Below, in pieces: positions 35,686 to 44,341 of a DNA stretch of 64,000 nucleotides; the first letter of the stretch is position 1, and the number at the start of each line of letters is the position of its first letter. The stretch is taken from NCBI GenBank assembly GCA_028712695.1, contig JAQTQZ010000001.1, forward strand, positions 1-64,000, in the 5' to 3' direction. A program made the translations under genes and the position numbers. Source of the DNA: Methylovulum sp. Lineage in GTDB: Bacteria > Pseudomonadota > Gammaproteobacteria > Methylococcales > Methylomonadaceae. Under the pieces are notes generated by a model. That model did no database searches and had not been told where the DNA came from. It was given only the letters and a program-made list of their open reading frames with translations.

Positions 35686-36360
35686 TAGGACTTTCGCTAC
35701 CCTGAAAAAGTAGTGTATGTTATGCGGCAGATAACGAAGCAACGACACATAGAATACCTGATCAGCACACCGATCAATTACACTTGCTATAACTTGTCTG
35801 AACACTTGGGAAATGTCAGCCATGATGTGGCAAGCAACTCCCTGAAACGCAATCGGATCATGCGACGGCAAGACCAAGAACGGCCATTTCAAGGACATGC
35901 TGATCAACGCCGTCGCTGACAAGGGCATCTTGGCAAAAACCGTGCTGTTCGACAGTTGGTATGCCGCTTGGCAGCACCTGAAGCGCGTCAACTCACTCAA
36001 GCTGACCTTTTATTTATGCCCTTTAGGGCTCACCACATTGAAAAACAACCGCTTAGTCAGCCTAAGCAAAGAAGAAGGCCATGTCCATTTGGACGACATC
36101 GGGACACCCGGGCAGATCGAGCAGTTCCTCCGCGAAATCAAACAGTTGACCGGTTCCGAGAAATGCCAGTGCCGGAAAGCATGGCCACAGCGCAACCATC
36201 TTGCCTGCTGCTACCATGCCTGGATTTCCTTGAAAATGAAGGCCAAGGCAATGAAAACAACCCTCTACCAGATTAGGAAGAATTTGTTCTACGACTATCT
36301 AAAAACTGAATTGGATAACCCCAGGATTACGGCTTATTCTGGTGGATAGCGAAAGTCCTA
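35686..36360 (+). mobile_element. Internally deleted IS (IS701/IS4-like), 675 bp
   Basis: Terminal inverted repeats TAGGACTTTCGCTA (35686-35699) and its complement ending at 36360. Between them lie pieces of one plus-strand transposase with large internal gaps. The full-length parent would be nearly twice as long. No clear target duplication (AGTA before, ACTT after). It could still move if the parent transposase is present elsewhere. Confidence 0.7.
35725..36349 (+). pseudogene. Transposase with internal deletions
   Basis: The N-terminal piece reads KQRHIEYLISTPINYTCYNL and SEHLGNVSHDV. After a deletion and a frame change comes GHFKDMLINAVADKGILAKT, then VLFDSWYAAW (a catalytic Asp region) and TFYLCPLGLTTLKNNRLVSL. 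After another deletion, IEQFLREIKQLTGSEKCQCR and NHLACCYHAWISLKMKAKA. This order fits a DDE transposase of the IS701 or related IS4 group, with the E of the triad in the 'REIKQLTG' part kept. The central region with the first Asp is lost, so the product is inactive. Confidence 0.7.
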
Positions 36361-36371
36361 ACTTAATAACT

Positions 36372-36436
36372 GCCAGGTGATTTTTCGCTGCTAGAGTCGG
36401 ATAGACCCCATATCAGCTTTCGTGAAAAATCCTGGC
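36372..36436. repeat. 65-bp inverted repeat next to the deleted IS
   Basis: GCCAGG-TG-ATTTTTC (36372-36386) pairs with GAAAAAT-CCTGGC (36424-36436) around a loop of about 35 bases. It begins 11 bases after the IS end. It may be a small repeat element or a hairpin at the 3' end of the minus-strand gene that stops at 36459. Confidence 0.45.
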
Positions 36437-36458
36437 ACGCTTGATTTTAGGGAGTATT

Positions 36459-37178
36459 TTAATCCTGAGATTCTATGAACTTAATAATTTCCTTGATTAC
36501 TATTTCCCCGAACGCTTTGTTGGCATGGTGGGGGTCTGCTGGGTTTTCATGCCTGAATTTTTCAAGCATAAATCCGTCGCTGTCATAACAATCATTGGGC
36601 ATATTAATTACCGGTACATTTTTTGCTGCAAGGCAGTCTTGCATAATTTTTCTGTAAAAACTGTCGACATAAGCGATGGTACTAGGATCAACCACCTCCA
36701 TTATCGCGTGATGCTTAAACGGTTTTGGTGCTTCAATGACAAAAACCTTAACGTTTAGGCGCTGTAATAATTCAATTAATTGCATCGTATAGCGCTGCTC
36801 TTGCAGAACAACGTGCCGCAACAAACTGGTTGAAACCGGAGCGTTGTCGCCCTGATTTATAAACGGTGTATATTTTTGCCAACAAGTTTTTTTTGACCAT
36901 ATTCTGTTCGAATACAAAGGCCCGCAGATACCGTAATATTCATATTGCCCTTTATCTGTGGAAAAAGGCAGTTGTTTTATTCGCCTGAGATATTTTTCAT
37001 TAGTGATTTCTGCAAAATCCCCTCTATCAATAAAAAAAGGGGCTACAAATCCCCCGCCTGGGCCGAGTTGCTTGATGTCAATCTGATGGTTTAAAGGCAT
37101 GTCCCCTCTATCTATTAACATATCCATGCCCAGCTTTAAGGCTATCGTGTGTGAATCGCCTGTTACAACAATTTTCAT
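36459..37178 (-). CDS. SGNH/GDSL-like protein
   Basis: 239 residues, no signal peptide. The N-terminus VVTGDSHTIAL (7-14) is a GDSx block I with Ser9, and the C-terminal NPADPHHANKAFG carries the DxxH of block V, so the catalytic Ser-Asp-His set of SGNH esterases/acyltransferases seems complete. It starts only 3 bases after the GSCFA gene and overlaps no other gene, so they are one operon. Probable role: removing or adding an acyl group on a glycan or lipid. Substrate unknown; a relation to surface polysaccharide modification is inferred from the neighbouring O-antigen ligase-like gene. Confidence 0.7.
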   Translation of the reverse strand: MKIVVTGDSHTIALKLGMDMLIDRGDMPLNHQIDIKQLGPGGGFVAPFFIDRGDFAEITNEKYLRRIKQLPFSTDKGQYEYYGICGPLYSNRIWSKKTCWQKYTPFINQGDNAPVSTSLLRHVVLQEQRYTMQLIELLQRLNVKVFVIEAPKPFKHHAIMEVVDPSTIAYVDSFYRKIMQDCLAAKNVPVINMPNDCYDSDGFMLEKFRHENPADPHHANKAFGEIVIKEIIKFIESQD

Positions 37179-37181
37179 AGA

Positions 37182-38225
37182 TTAATTCCCAAAAACAGCT
37201 AATAATTCTTCATCGCAAAATACGTCATCATCATCATCTTCTGGCTTAGTCTGTTCGACTTTTTTATTTTTTGGTGGCTGATGCTCTATAAAAAACTGTT
37301 TCATCACATGCTCAACGCCGTAATGCGACACTGTTCTCATATCAGGGTTATAAAATTGCCCGCGCATGACGGGGGACGAAATGATCTCATAAGATGGGAA
37401 ATAATCTACGGCACGGTATTTCTCAGCAAGGGAACCCGCTGCCGCCCGCAATACGGATTTGGAGTGCATCGTAGCTACAATCACCTGCTGGGAGGTGGCG
37501 GTTGCCATTAATGGCACTGGAGAAACGGTTAAAATATAGCGCATTTTTTTGTTGATTTGCCTTACCATCTTAATGACATTTTCTATATCACGGATGACAT
37601 CGGCACACGATAGGTTCAGCAACTGATATTTTTGTGGGTCAAACAAACCGCCTGCAACGCCGGGTGCTATGGGGAAAGCCGAACCATCCTGCTTGGACAC
37701 CCAAGTTTCTGTTAAGCCTAAGGTAAAGACAAAAACCTGGGACTCTTCGAATAGTTTGCGGACACAATGCAAATGGTGTTCTCGGTGGCTGTTAAGTTCG
37801 GCGATGCTGACAAAAGGCTCAGGTTCAATGGTCGGGCGGAAGGGGTCGACATAGCCGTCATCTTTAAGCCAATAGGTTTCTTCGGGGACAAATTCACCAA
37901 AAGCCCTTTGTAATAGCTGGATCAATTGTCTGGAGCTGTAGACATTGCCGTAACGGGCGGAATACATGCCGTAGCCATAATCAAGATGGCTTTCCTTTTG
38001 TAGGATGCTGGGTGCGGGTTCAACGTCAACGAAATTAAAGCCCTGATCTTTAAGCTGTTTGCCGATATGCTGGGCAAAGCAACTGCCGGCTGTGGCAATC
38101 GGCAGCTCTGCTATAGGGAATTTTTTCGTGTACCAATGGTTTATATCCAGGGGATAGTGGTTGCTGACGGTTTTTTTCCAAAAGGCTTTGTCTGGCTGTG
38201 CTTGATAAGGGTGCTTTAAGGTCAT
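37182..38225 (-). CDS. GSCFA-domain protein
   Basis: 347 residues. The family name motif is visible as ATAGSCFAQHIGKQL at about residues 44-58, followed by YGMYSARYGNVYSSRQLIQLLQRAFGE and the LTVSPVPL-type strand near 240, all marks of the GSCFA family (PF08885), which has an SGNH-like hydrolase fold. The C-terminus adds a very acidic tail (EDDDDDVFCDEE) absent from the core. Biochemical function of the family is not known to me. Operon partner of the SGNH protein; the pair could act on the same substrate. Confidence 0.85.
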   Translation of the reverse strand: MTLKHPYQAQPDKAFWKKTVSNHYPLDINHWYTKKFPIAELPIATAGSCFAQHIGKQLKDQGFNFVDVEPAPSILQKESHLDYGYGMYSARYGNVYSSRQLIQLLQRAFGEFVPEETYWLKDDGYVDPFRPTIEPEPFVSIAELNSHREHHLHCVRKLFEESQVFVFTLGLTETWVSKQDGSAFPIAPGVAGGLFDPQKYQLLNLSCADVIRDIENVIKMVRQINKKMRYILTVSPVPLMATATSQQVIVATMHSKSVLRAAAGSLAEKYRAVDYFPSYEIISSPVMRGQFYNPDMRTVSHYGVEHVMKQFFIEHQPPKNKKVEQTKPEDDDDDVFCDEELLAVFGN

Positions 38226-38335
38226 AACGCGTGTCTCTTTATAGGTTAAGTATCATGTTATGCAAAAGATAATAGATTAGTCGAGTTGTTTATTCAAAAA
38301 AATCAGGGGGATCTAGTGCATCAATAGCGCATTTG

Positions 38336-38363
38336 CTTGAAAACCACAGTAACTTCCCCATAT
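38336..38363 (+). promoter_or_regulatory. Heat-shock (sigma-32) promoter of clpB
   Basis: CTTGAAA (38336-38342), 13 bases, CCCCATAT (38356-38363): an almost perfect RpoH promoter, about 40 bases before the clpB ATG. It predicts induction by heat and protein damage. Confidence 0.88.
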
Positions 38364-38402
38364 AAGTAAGCACAATAACCCACTATCCTAAAGGTAAATA
38401 CG

Positions 38403-40985
38403 ATGCGAATGGATAAATTAACAAGCAAGTTTCAAGCCGCGTTAGCCGACGCTCAAAGTCTTGCCCTAGGCAAAGACCATCAGTTTATAGAATCAGTGCA
38501 TGTCATGATTGCTTTACTGGATCAGGACGGGGGTAGTGTCAGGCCGTTACTCGCCCAGATCAACGTTAACACACAGCTTTTGCGTGCCGACCTGACTAAG
38601 GAGCTGGCGCGGTTTGCTACAGTTAGCGGTTCTGGAGGCGATGTGCAAATATCCAACGAATTGGCAAGGTTGCTTAACTTGACCGATAAATTGGCACAAA
38701 AACGCAATGATAAGTTTATCTCCAGCGAACTGTTTTTATTAGCCGCGCTTGAAGAAAAAGGCGTTTTACAAGATGTGCTGAAAAAAGCGGGTGCTAATAA
38801 ACAGGCCGTGGAAAAAGCGATTGATGCCATGCGTGGCGGCCAAGCGGTTGACGACCCCAACGCGGAAGACCAGCGTCAAGCGTTGAACAAATACACCATC
38901 AATCTGACCGAACGTGCAGAGCAAGGCAAGCTTGACCCCGTAATTGGCAGGGATGATGAAATCCGCCGCACTATTCAAGTGTTGCAACGGCGCACCAAAA
39001 ATAATCCAGTGCTTATTGGCGAGCCGGGGGTTGGTAAGACGGCGATTGTTGAAGGCTTGGCGCAACGTATCGTTAATGGCGAGGTTCCCGAAGGGATAAA
39101 AGGCAAGCAGGTGTTGGCGTTGGATATGGCGGCACTGATTGCGGGTGCTAAATTTCGTGGTGAATTTGAAGAGCGCCTGAAAGCTGTTTTAAATGACTTG
39201 GCTAAACAGGAAGGCCAGGTCATTTTGTTTATTGACGAGCTGCACACGATGGTCGGGGCGGGCAAGGCGGAAGGCGCGATGGATGCCGGGAATATGCTGA
39301 AACCGGCGTTGGCGCGCGGCGAATTGCATTGCGTCGGTGCAACGACACTGGATGAATACCGCAAATATGTCGAAAAAGATGCTGCTTTGGAGCGCCGCTT
39401 CCAAAAAGTGCTGGTCGATGAGCCGTCGGTTGAAGACACCGTGGCGATTTTGCGTGGCCTGAAAGAAAAATACGAGGTGCATCATGGTGTCGATATTACC
39501 GACCCGGCCATCATTGCGGCGGCAAACCTGTCTTACCGCTATATTAGCGATAGGCAGTTGCCGGACAAGGCTATCGATTTGATTGATGAAGCCGCCAGCC
39601 GCATCCGTATGGAAATGGATTCCAAACCAGAAGAAATGGATAAATTGTACCGCCGTCTGATACAGCTAAAAATCGAGCAGGTCGCGTTGAAAAAAGAAAA
39701 AGATGCGGCGTCCATAAAACGTTTGGAAAGCTTGGAAGAAGACATCAGCGATCTGGAAAAAGAATATTCCGATATGGAAGAAATCTGGAAGGCGGAAAAA
39801 GCCTCACTGCAAGGCTCCGCATCCATAAAAGAAAAACTGGATCATGCTAAAACAGAACTTGAAGCGGCCAGCCGCGCCAATGATTTAAACCGGCAGGCCG
39901 AGTTGCGTTATGGGATTATACCTGAACTGGAAAAACAGCTAAGCCAAGCAGCATCCGCTGAAACGCAAAAAATGACTTTATTGCGCAACAAAGTGACCGA
40001 GGAGGAAATTGCCGAAGTCGTGTCAAAGTGGACAGGAATACCGGTTTCGAAAATGCTGGAAGGCGAGCGTGAAAAGTTGCTGCACATGGAAGCGCAATTA
40101 AGCCAACGGGTGGTTGGCCAGGAAGAAGCCTTAAAAGCGGTCAGTAATGCGATACGTCGTTCGCGTGCCGGGTTGTCCGACCCGAACCGCCCTAATGGCT
40201 CATTTTTATTCTTAGGCCCCACTGGCGTGGGGAAGACTGAATTGTGCAAAGCGCTGGCGGAATTCTTGTTTGATACCGTTGATGCGATGGTGCGTATCGA
40301 CATGTCCGAATTTATGGAAAAACATTCGGTCGCCCGTTTGATCGGTGCGCCTCCCGGCTATGTCGGTTATGAAGAAGGCGGCTATTTGACCGAACTGGTC
40401 AGGCGCAAACCGTATTCGGTTATCCTGATGGATGAAATAGAAAAAGCCCATGCCGACGTGTTCAATGTGTTGTTGCAAGTGCTGGATGATGGCCGTTTGA
40501 CCGATGGTCAAGGACGGACGGTGGATTTTCGTAACACCGTCATTGTCATGACCTCAAACTTAGGTTCCGATGTTATTCAGGAACTGGCGGGTGAGGCGCT
40601 TTATCCAGTCATGAAAGCGGCGGTCATGGAGCGGGTCAGTCAGCATTTCCGGCCTGAATTTATCAACCGCATTGATGAGGCGGTCGTGTTCCATCCTTTG
40701 GGCCGCAGCCAAATCCGGGCTATTTCCGGCATACAGATCGACTACTTGCGTAAGCGTCTGCAAGACCGTGAAATTGGTTTTGAAATTACCGATCAGGCGC
40801 TGGATTTGTTGGGTGAAGCGGGCTTTGACCCTGTATATGGCGCAAGGCCTATGAAGCGGGCAATCCAGCAACAACTTGAAAACCCGTTGGCACAAAAAAT
40901 ACTGTCAGGCGTGTTTGCTGCAGGTGATGTGGTTAAGGTGGATATTGACGAGCAGGGTGAGTTGCAGTTCTTGAATGAAAAATAA
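38403..40985 (+). CDS. clpB: Chaperone ClpB
   Basis: Hexameric disaggregase working with DnaK on aggregated proteins. The 860 residues have the complete layout: N-terminal Clp repeat domain ([14 protein letters not shown]...), AAA-1 with Walker A GEPGVGKT near 207, a long middle coiled coil (about 410-525), AAA-2 with Walker A GPTGVGKT near 606, and a C-terminal domain with [18 protein letters not shown] sigma-32 promoter lies upstream. The 3' end overlaps a small membrane-protein gene by 11 bases. Confidence 0.97.
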   Translation: MRMDKLTSKFQAALADAQSLALGKDHQFIESVHVMIALLDQDGGSVRPLLAQINVNTQLLRADLTKELARFATVSGSGGDVQISNELARLLNLTDKLAQKRNDKFISSELFLLAALEEKGVLQDVLKKAGANKQAVEKAIDAMRGGQAVDDPNAEDQRQALNKYTINLTERAEQGKLDPVIGRDDEIRRTIQVLQRRTKNNPVLIGEPGVGKTAIVEGLAQRIVNGEVPEGIKGKQVLALDMAALIAGAKFRGEFEERLKAVLNDLAKQEGQVILFIDELHTMVGAGKAEGAMDAGNMLKPALARGELHCVGATTLDEYRKYVEKDAALERRFQKVLVDEPSVEDTVAILRGLKEKYEVHHGVDITDPAIIAAANLSYRYISDRQLPDKAIDLIDEAASRIRMEMDSKPEEMDKLYRRLIQLKIEQVALKKEKDAASIKRLESLEEDISDLEKEYSDMEEIWKAEKASLQGSASIKEKLDHAKTELEAASRANDLNRQAELRYGIIPELEKQLSQAASAETQKMTLLRNKVTEEEIAEVVSKWTGIPVSKMLEGEREKLLHMEAQLSQRVVGQEEALKAVSNAIRRSRAGLSDPNRPNGSFLFLGPTGVGKTELCKALAEFLFDTVDAMVRIDMSEFMEKHSVARLIGAPPGYVGYEEGGYLTELVRRKPYSVILMDEIEKAHADVFNVLLQVLDDGRLTDGQGRTVDFRNTVIVMTSNLGSDVIQELAGEALYPVMKAAVMERVSQHFRPEFINRIDEAVVFHPLGRSQIRAISGIQIDYLRKRLQDREIGFEITDQALDLLGEAGFDPVYGARPMKRAIQQQLENPLAQKILSGVFAAGDVVKVDIDEQGELQFLNEK

Positions 40986-41280
40986 GCCTAATAATGACCT
41001 TTCGCACCATATTTTGCCTAACTCGGCGACGATGGTCGGTGTCTGTATCATGGTTATCAGCATCGTTAAAGGCATGCCGCCTGATATGGTGCATTATCTG
41101 ATCGACAAGGCATTGGCTATCGATAGTTTGTTATTCACAATCAGCGCCCTATTGTCGTTTTTGTCGATCCGTTTAGAACGTGCCACCTTACGTTTTGAAC
41201 GGTGGGCGGAGATGATTTTTATAGTGGGGTTGGTGTCAATGACAATGATAGCGGTGATTTTTTCTTTCGAAATCGTTTAA
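40975..41280 (+). CDS. Small membrane protein overlapping clpB
   Basis: 101 residues in a different frame, starting 11 bases before the clpB stop, so probably translated by coupling and heat-induced with it. Hydropathy suggests three membrane segments (about 20-35, 48-66 and 81-100) with a charged [12 protein letters not shown] stretch between the last two. I do not recognise a named family, though its layout looks like small conserved proteobacterial membrane proteins. Codon use matches clpB. Downstream, an imperfect hairpin CTGGCTCAGG/CCTGGGCCAG (41289-41323) lies between it and the convergent nudix gene. Confidence 0.6.
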   Translation: MKNKPNNDLSHHILPNSATMVGVCIMVISIVKGMPPDMVHYLIDKALAIDSLLFTISALLSFLSIRLERATLRFERWAEMIFIVGLVSMTMIAVIFSFEIV

Positions 41281-41367
41281 TTGGCGGCTGGCTCAGGTTA
41301 GGTTTTTTCTTGCCTGGGCCAGCGTTTAAAAATCGGTCGGGTGGGCGCGTCAAGCTGTTCCCTGATG

Positions 41368-41979
41368 TTAATCAGGGCTTACGCCCCATGTCTGCTTGAG
41401 TTGCTGTTTGTTTAACGCCAGCCACTGGATTGCGACAATAGGGATTGCCGATTCTATTTCACGGTTTTCTAACATACGGTAGGCTTCAGAAAAATCGACG
41501 GCACGCACCAGAATGTCTTCATCTTCATGATCTAACCCATGAATCCCACCCACCCCAGTGCTGTCTATTTTGCCGCAAAACAAGGTCAGCCATTCGGCGG
41601 AGCTGCCGGGTGTGGTATAAAAGCGGCTAATTTCATGTAATGCCAGCACCGCGCAGCCTGCTTCTTCGAAGGACTCACGAATGGCGACTTCCTCGGCAGT
41701 TTCGCCCGCTTCAATGGCACCGGCAACAATTTCCACCTGCCAGGCGTGTTCCGGCCGGGCAATAGCGCCAATCCGGAACTGTTCAATCAGCACGACTTTA
41801 TCGGCGTGGGGATCGTACAACAATACCCCCACGCAATCACCCCGGATAAGCCGTTCACGGCTGATTTCCGCGCTCTGCCCACCGGCAAACAAACTGTGTC
41901 TAAGCCGAAATTTTTCCAGCCGAAAAAATCCCTGATAAGCGGTTTCTTTGTGCAGAATTTCAAAAAATTTTTTGCTCAT
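41368..41979 (-). CDS. nudF: Nudix hydrolase, ADP-ribose pyrophosphatase type
   Basis: 203 residues. The complete Nudix box GAIEAGETAEEVAIRESFEEAGC (GX5EX7REUXEEXGU pattern, about residues 86-108) and the N-terminal domain with VGVLLYDPHADKVVLIEQFR match ADP-ribose/sugar-nucleotide diphosphatases of the NudF group. It is probably the last gene of the suc operon (6 bases after the endonuclease gene). Substrate from the sequence alone: ADP-ribose most likely. Confidence 0.85.
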   Translation of the reverse strand: MSKKFFEILHKETAYQGFFRLEKFRLRHSLFAGGQSAEISRERLIRGDCVGVLLYDPHADKVVLIEQFRIGAIARPEHAWQVEIVAGAIEAGETAEEVAIRESFEEAGCAVLALHEISRFYTTPGSSAEWLTLFCGKIDSTGVGGIHGLDHEDEDILVRAVDFSEAYRMLENREIESAIPIVAIQWLALNKQQLKQTWGVSPD

Positions 41980-41985
41980 GGTTGG

Positions 41986-42879
41986 TCAATAACGTGGGGG
42001 TAAGCGGGCGACTTTCTGTAATTGCCAAGGGCTGGCATCAATAGTTGCCTCTAGGCGGTTTTCAATGTCATCATCCAGTTCATAAAAAAAATCCAATCCG
42101 GTTTTGCTTTCAATGGTATCAATAGAGGTTAAAAATTGGTCGAGCGGCTCTTTGCCTTGGACGTTTTGGGGCACCAAAAAAGCCAAGGTATAAAATTTTC
42201 CAGGCTTAGGCTCGGTGATATAGATTTTATAAAAGGCATCAGGAATTTCTACAGACCACGCCGTTTTTAAGCGCTCCACCTGAGGGTCAAAAACCGGCCC
42301 TGTCACTACCCACACCTGGCTAAACTGACGGGCAAAATAGTCAATTTCCACGCTTTCCAGCCGTTGCCACCATTGCTGGTTAAGATGGGGTTTTTGTGGT
42401 GCGATATTGGTCATTAAAAAACTGTTGGCTTGTGCGGCGGTACCGTATAACCGGCTCATTGCGTAATTGGGGGCCAAATGGCCGCGGTCATAACCGCTAC
42501 TTGTATAACTCTCATGAGTGACCCTATCCAGTCCGCGCCAGTCGGGTGAAAAATGACTGGGACGGTGTAAGTTTGGTGCAGAGTCGGGGACTGGATGTAG
42601 GTTGTACATGACCCACAGTGGATTACCGCGCAAATCTGAATAACCCAGAATAAAACCCTTGTTACGCAATACCCGGAACCAGCTGTTTGCTTGGTGCCAG
42701 TCGGTAGTTTGAGGTACGCCCTTGAAAGTCATTGCCGGACGGGCAACTCGGTATTCATAGCCGTACCAACCGCCTGCAGCCAAGAGCATCACCAGCATTG
42801 CCATTGGGTTGCGCCAGGCCAGCTGGACTAGGGTAAAAAGCTGGCGTAAATCGATGGTGTTTCGTTGGGCGCGTCTCAT
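41986..42879 (-). CDS. DNA/RNA non-specific endonuclease (NUC1 family)
   Basis: 297 residues. An N-terminal hydrophobic segment (about 22-40) anchors it or acts as signal peptide. The beta-beta-alpha metal nuclease domain follows: SSGYDRGHLAPNYAMSR near 132-148 with the catalytic His of DRGH, then ANSFLMTNIAPQKPHLNQQWW with the Asn-type metal ligand. This is the Serratia nuclease fold. A periplasmic or surface role (nucleic acid degradation) is expected. Its position behind lpd in a metabolic operon is odd, as it begins 18 bases after the lpd stop. Confidence 0.88.
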   Translation of the reverse strand: MRRAQRNTIDLRQLFTLVQLAWRNPMAMLVMLLAAGGWYGYEYRVARPAMTFKGVPQTTDWHQANSWFRVLRNKGFILGYSDLRGNPLWVMYNLHPVPDSAPNLHRPSHFSPDWRGLDRVTHESYTSSGYDRGHLAPNYAMSRLYGTAAQANSFLMTNIAPQKPHLNQQWWQRLESVEIDYFARQFSQVWVVTGPVFDPQVERLKTAWSVEIPDAFYKIYITEPKPGKFYTLAFLVPQNVQGKEPLDQFLTSIDTIESKTGLDFFYELDDDIENRLEATIDASPWQLQKVARLPPRY

Positions 42880-42897
42880 CGCTGTGGTGTTGCCCTC

Positions 42898-44337
42898 TTA
42901 GTTAGGCATAGACAAGTTTTTTTTCTTAAGCACAAGTGCGGCTTCGTGCATGGCTTCTGACAGGGTAGGGTGGGCATGGATTGTGCGGGCCAAGTCTTCG
43001 CTGCTGGCTGAAAATTCCATGGCCAGCACGGCTTCAGCGATGAGTTCTGAGGCGCGGTTGCCAATGATGTGCACACCTAGGATCTTGTCGGTATCGGCGT
43101 GGGCGATTATTTTGACCAGACCTTCTGTTTTGCCGATGGCTTGGGCCCGGGCAATGGCAGTAAATGGAAAAGTGCCAATTTTAATGTTTTCGCCCATTGC
43201 TTTTAGGGCTTGTTCGGTTTGGCCTACCCAAGCAATTTCTGGGTCAGTGTAGATGACGCTTGGGAGGGTGTCGTAATTGATGGCGCTGCGCAGGCCTGCA
43301 ATTTGTTCGGCAACAAACACGCCTTCTTCTATGCCTTTATGGGCGAGCATCGGGCCTAACAGTGTCAAGTCGCCGATGGCATAAATGCCGGGTAGGTTGG
43401 TGCGGCAATTTTCGTCAACATGGACGTAGCCGTTTTCATCGAGCAGTAAGTTGGCTTCAGGTGCAGCGAGGTTTTCAGTGTTAGGTTTACGTCCTGAAGC
43501 GACAATAAGCCGATCGACCCGGAGGGTATGGATGCCTTCTTGATCCTGATACTCAACAATGGCTTTTTTACTGCTTTTTTTCGCGGAAATGACCCGCGCA
43601 CCTAATCGTAAGTCTAGCCCTTGTTTGCTGTAGATACGGAAGGCTTCTAGGGCAATTTGCTGGTCAGGCAAGGGTAAGAAGTTTTCTTGGGCATCCAGTA
43701 ATATGACATCTGAACCTAGCCGGTTCCAGATAGCGGCCAGCTCAAGGCCAATGACGCCCGCACCGATAATGGCCAGTTTCTTTGGTAAGACATCAAGGTT
43801 TAGCGCAGCGAAGGAGTCAATAATGACGTCTTTGTCAACTTTTGCGTAAGGTAACTCAATAGGCGAAGAACCGGTTGCCAAAATAATATGGGCGGCTCGG
43901 ATAGTGGAGGGCGCGGTACCATCAGTTGGCGTAAGCGCGATTTCGTGGGCATTAAGAAGCTTGCCTTTAGCGTGGATAGAGTCAATTTGGTGGTGGACAA
44001 AAAGTGCGGCAATTTTATGGCTGAGGGTGTCTATAATGCGGTCTTTACGCTGGATCATCCGGGGAATGTCAGCGGAAATGTTGTCTGCGTGGATGCCGTG
44101 GTTGTTTATTTCGTGTTGGAGCGCGTGAAATATTTTGGCAGATTCCAACAAGGTGAGGGATGCCACGCAGCCGGCATTCAGGTGTGCACCGCCCAGATTA
44201 AACTGGCCTTGGCTATTGCGCCAGTTATCCACACAGGCGGTTTTTAAGCCAAGTTGGGCGCTGCGTATGGCGCAGGAATAACCCGCAGGTCCGGCACCGA
44301 TGACAATGACATCGTACTGAGTGGTTTTTTCTTTCAT
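42898..44337 (-). CDS. lpd: Dihydrolipoamide dehydrogenase-like flavoprotein lacking one redox Cys
   Basis: 479 residues, E3-like, in the operon of 2-oxoglutarate dehydrogenase. FAD motif IGAGPAGYSCAIR near 13, NAD motif IIGAGVIGLELAAIW near 187, central IYAIGDLTLLGPMLAHKG and the C-terminal HAHPTLSEAMHEA with catalytic His/Glu are all present. But the disulfide motif, normally GGTCxNVGCIPSK, reads GGAHLNAGCVASL: His52 replaces the first Cys and only Cys57 remains; Pro and Lys are also replaced. The coding bases (GCA CAC) are unambiguous here. Without the CxxxxC pair normal E3 chemistry should be blocked, so it may be inactive, altered, or complemented by another E3. Confidence 0.88.
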   Translation of the reverse strand: MKEKTTQYDVIVIGAGPAGYSCAIRSAQLGLKTACVDNWRNSQGQFNLGGAHLNAGCVASLTLLESAKIFHALQHEINNHGIHADNISADIPRMIQRKDRIIDTLSHKIAALFVHHQIDSIHAKGKLLNAHEIALTPTDGTAPSTIRAAHIILATGSSPIELPYAKVDKDVIIDSFAALNLDVLPKKLAIIGAGVIGLELAAIWNRLGSDVILLDAQENFLPLPDQQIALEAFRIYSKQGLDLRLGARVISAKKSSKKAIVEYQDQEGIHTLRVDRLIVASGRKPNTENLAAPEANLLLDENGYVHVDENCRTNLPGIYAIGDLTLLGPMLAHKGIEEGVFVAEQIAGLRSAINYDTLPSVIYTDPEIAWVGQTEQALKAMGENIKIGTFPFTAIARAQAIGKTEGLVKIIAHADTDKILGVHIIGNRASELIAEAVLAMEFSASSEDLARTIHAHPTLSEAMHEAALVLKKKNLSMPN

Positions 44338-44341
44338 AGTA

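Noticed and set aside
41202-41399. A 65-codon plus-strand frame
   Set aside because: It overlaps the small membrane protein in another frame and the 3' end of the nudix gene; no support.
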